The position numbers and the translations under genes were made by a program. Positions 61,326 to 64,000 of a stretch of 64,000 bases of DNA are shown here, piece after piece (within the stretch, counting starts at the first letter, position 1; every line of letters starts with the position of its first letter). Source of the stretch: Zeugodacus cucurbitae (lineage: Eukaryota; Arthropoda; Insecta; Diptera; Tephritidae); contig NC_071671.1 in NCBI RefSeq assembly GCF_028554725.1, positions 41,176,001 through 41,240,000 of the forward strand. Reading direction: 5' to 3'. The notes beneath the pieces are model-generated. The model did not search any database. It saw nothing but the letters and a program-made list of their open reading frames with translations, and was not told where the DNA came from.

Positions 61326-61770
61326 GCGATTATAGCCGCATCAGTAATAGCGCTTAATTCGTTTATTCTTGATGCAATTTGTTACCTCTTCGGCTGGAGT
61401 ACTTTCATCCATTCAAACAACATAACTTAGACAACGTAGCTGCTGTCTTTTTGTTCATAAATGTATATATTATATATGCGATCACTTTGCTTCCGCAAAA
61501 CCTTCTCCCAGTGCTCGCGATAACTCTTAGAGCCGTCTTATGCACTATAATGCAGAAAGGGAATAACTCAATTTTTTTCAATTGCCTACTCGGACCAAAG
61601 AAGCTCCTATTGGCAAAAATTATACGTTGTATTTTAAGGCTGACATTGTTGGTGTTGTTGATGGTGGGTTGAAGATAAGCGAAATTTCCTTTCAGCGTTT
61701 TTGTATTATCCAGCGTCACGTTACTTATAGCCGTATACGTTTTGTAGAGATACCAAGACTTTTATTTATC
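61326..61770 (-). mobile_element. RTE fragment downstream of the FReD gene
   Basis: The minus strand matches RTE from the LIRLCKLTL region, with a gap, through INNTNNVSL(E/K)IQR and on to the 3' end. It is heavily mutated. Confidence 0.75.
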
Positions 61771-62792
61771 TTCTCACGTAAGAGCAAGTCACTAAATACA
61801 TATTTTATTACTTTTTCGACGACCAAGGTATATACATCGGCCAGGGGAGAGACGTAAAGTTTATGGTAGATAATTATTTTACCAAAAGCAAAAAATTAAT
61901 TTAGTAATAGTATTACAAATTAAAGGTACTCTCTTTACTAGATGAATAAACCCTAAAATTAAAATAACAAATCAATAATTTCACTCTCTATCCTATATAA
62001 ACGAAACAAATATTAAATATAAAATCTTAAGAACTTTCAAAAACATTTCTGACTTTTTAAAGACATAGGAAAGGGTATATATACTTGAATCTAATCTACG
62101 TAATAATTTAAAAAAAACCAAAAACCAAAAAAACAAACAAAAAATAAATTAAAAAATTGAAAAATACCAAAAAATTAAAAAAAAATATTAAAAAATAAAA
62201 GAAAAAAACAAAAAGGCATTAAATGTCTGTTACGTCCACGTCGTTAATCCTGGGTTACGCTAAATACTGATAATAATAGTGCATAAATCAATGATTTTTC
62301 ATCATGTTCAGAGTTGGTTTTTCATTTGTAGCTCATACAAATGTTGCTGTCCCAAAATTCCCTTTGGGGGGTAAAAAGGTGATGAAATAAGGAACATTTT
62401 AAGATATTTTCGAAAAAAATCGAAGAGGGCATAAGTTGTTAAAAATTAAAAAAAAAAAATTTTTTATTTTTTTGCTATGAAATATTAATTTTAAACATTT
62501 TTACCATACACAGTTTTAAAGTTTGAGAAATTCTGTACAAAAAGTCACATGGTGTTTTAAAATCTGTTCATTAGTTTTAAAGTTATGGCGGTTCGAAAAT
62601 TTTTTTACAAAAAACTTTGGCCCCTTATAATATGGCAACCCCGCGTTACACAGACCTAAAACCATATGCTTTATTTTAGGTTTTACATGTACTATAAGAT
62701 ATATCATTGCCAAAGAAAATAAAGAACTTTGGCATGGGGAGAGTCTGGCCAACCTGATCTTATTTAAATATACATATATATACATATTTGGC
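61771..62792. other. A-rich low-complexity DNA and an unassigned block
   Basis: About 62105-62215 is almost pure A with scattered C and T. The following 500 bp has long A/T runs and no coding signal. Confidence 0.5.
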
Positions 62793-64000
62793 GTGGATGT
62801 CTGTCCGTCCGGATGTCTGTCCGTCCGTCTGTCCGTGCAAGCGATAACTTGAGTAAAAATTAAGATATCTTAATGAAACTTGGAACACATGTTCCTTGGC
62901 ACCCTGAGGAGGTTTCGAAAATGGGCAAAATCGGTCCACTGCCACGCCCACAAAATGGCGAAAACCGAAAACACATAAAGTGCCATAACTAAGCCATAAA
63001 TAAAGCATTGGCATGAAGGATCGCACTATAAAGGGGCATATCTGGATGTAATTCTTTTGGAAAAGTGGGCGTGACCCCGCCCTCAAATAAGTTTTTTTGT
63101 ATATAACTCGCAAACCAATAAAGCTATATAAGCCAAACTTTCTGCAGTCGTTTCTTTTAACCATTTCCTTATACAGTCCAAAAATGAAAGAAATCGGATA
63201 ATAACCACGCCCACCTCCCATACAAAGGTTAGGTTGAAAATTACGAAAAGTGGGTTAACTCCCTAACGAAAAACGTCAGAAACATCAAATTTTACATAAG
63301 AAATGGCAGAAGAAAGCTGCACTGAGATTTTTTTACAAAATGGAAAATAGGCGTGGCGTCGCCCACTTATGGGTCAAAAACCATATCTCAAGAACTATTC
63401 GACCGATTTCAATCAAATTCGGTATATAACACTTTCTTGACACCCTGATGACACGGGTGGAATATGGGCGAAATCGGTTCACAACTACGTCTACTTCCCA
63501 TATAACCCAATTTTGAATTCCATCTGATTCGTTCACTTTATAATGTATTCATAAGGAACCAATGAAGCTAGCGGAATAAAACTTTACACAAATACTGTAT
63601 TTGAGCTGTGACATCACTTGTGGAAAAATTGTCAAAATCGGACCATGACCTTTCAAGGCCCCTGATATCAAACATGAAGAACTCAGTGCCTAAGGTTAAT
63701 TTTTCACCGAAAATATAGGTAAATCCCTCAGATATTTTAATGTAATTCATTCCCTCTGAATTTTTTTCTTATAACAGTTTCTCTCTGTACCTGAAATGGT
63801 AAAAATCGGGTCATAACTTCCCCCAGATCCTATATACCAATTATAAGTAATATTAAATTAAGTCATCGTATAGTCTTCGATACATTGTATCTTGGTGGTG
63901 AAAACGAGTGAAATCGGTTTAGGAATTACCTCAGTCCCCATATACTATTTATGATGATTTTCGTTATTCTATTGAACTTTACACCAAATATATGGGTCGA
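62793..64000 (+). mobile_element. INE-1-like element, 5' truncated, running off the window
   Basis: It begins at GGATGTCTGTCCGTCCGG. The hairpin 3' end lies beyond base 64000. The GGATGTCTGTCCGTCC unit is tandemly doubled here. Confidence 0.8.

Larger units (their letters stand above)
60320..61770 (+). repeat. Segmental duplication, copy 2 (intact gene side)
   Basis: Partner of 49527-50745. The RTE fossil downstream is longer here, so copy 1 has since lost parts of it. Confidence 0.72.

Noticed and set aside
1..64000. tRNA and rRNA genes
   Set aside because: No stretch with a TPsiC-loop GTTCGA motif in cloverleaf context was noticed, and no rRNA core was recognised. A covariance-model scan would be needed to exclude tRNAs.

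Overview
This is an AT-rich, gene-poor stretch of an insect nuclear genome. It is most likely a true fruit fly (Tephritidae: Bactrocera, Zeugodacus or Ceratitis type) or a close dipteran. The reasons are a spliced insect odorant-binding protein gene, a spliced secreted fibrinogen-domain (FReD) gene, a full-length RTE-clade retrotransposon, and many copies of a repeat built like the Drosophila INE-1/DINE-1 element (GTCCGTCCGTCC block, GATATCTTGATGAAACTTGG-type block, terminal hairpin). The species call is inference. No bacterial, viral or organellar features were seen.

Only two host genes look intact. On the minus strand at 4.3-5.2 kb is a two-exon, six-cysteine odorant-binding protein of 220 residues with an unusual 79-residue tail, a TATA box and a poly(A) signal. 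On the plus strand at 60.4-61.3 kb is a two-exon secreted FReD protein of 257 residues. Two dead relatives of the FReD gene lie to its left: a young pseudogene at 49.5-50.4 kb, duplicated together with flanking DNA and killed by one stop and two small deletions, and an older truncated one on the minus strand at 42.8-43.4 kb.

Most of the rest is transposable elements, often nested. (1) 25.4-28.0 kb: a Tc1-like element holds a hAT-like element, which holds a TTAA-flanked MITE. (2) 38.7-41.2 kb: an RTE fossil holds a TTAA MITE, which holds an INE-1-like copy. (3) 44.0-45.6 kb: a mariner-family transposase fossil is split by a Transib-like element with RSS-heptamer-like CACAGTG ends and a 5-bp target duplication, and a RAG1/Transib-like coding fragment lies just to the left. 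(4) 53.6-54.8 kb: a 5'-truncated jockey-clade copy sits in a TTAA MITE. (5) 55.0-59.5 kb: a decayed Tc1-like element holds an intact RTE element (996-codon ORF, 11-bp target duplication). INE-1-like copies at 1.8, 3.8, 13.1, 16.9, 18.7, 23.4, 29.1, 39.4, 47.1, 51.3 and 62.8 kb make up much of the remaining repeat mass.

The stretches at 5.2-9.4, 10.6-12.9, 14.7-16.9, 19.7-23.2, 28.0-29.1, 30.0-31.5, 31.9-38.7 and 45.6-47.0 kb contain no gene I can support. They hold microsatellites and some more GC-balanced blocks that could be regulatory, which I could not test.
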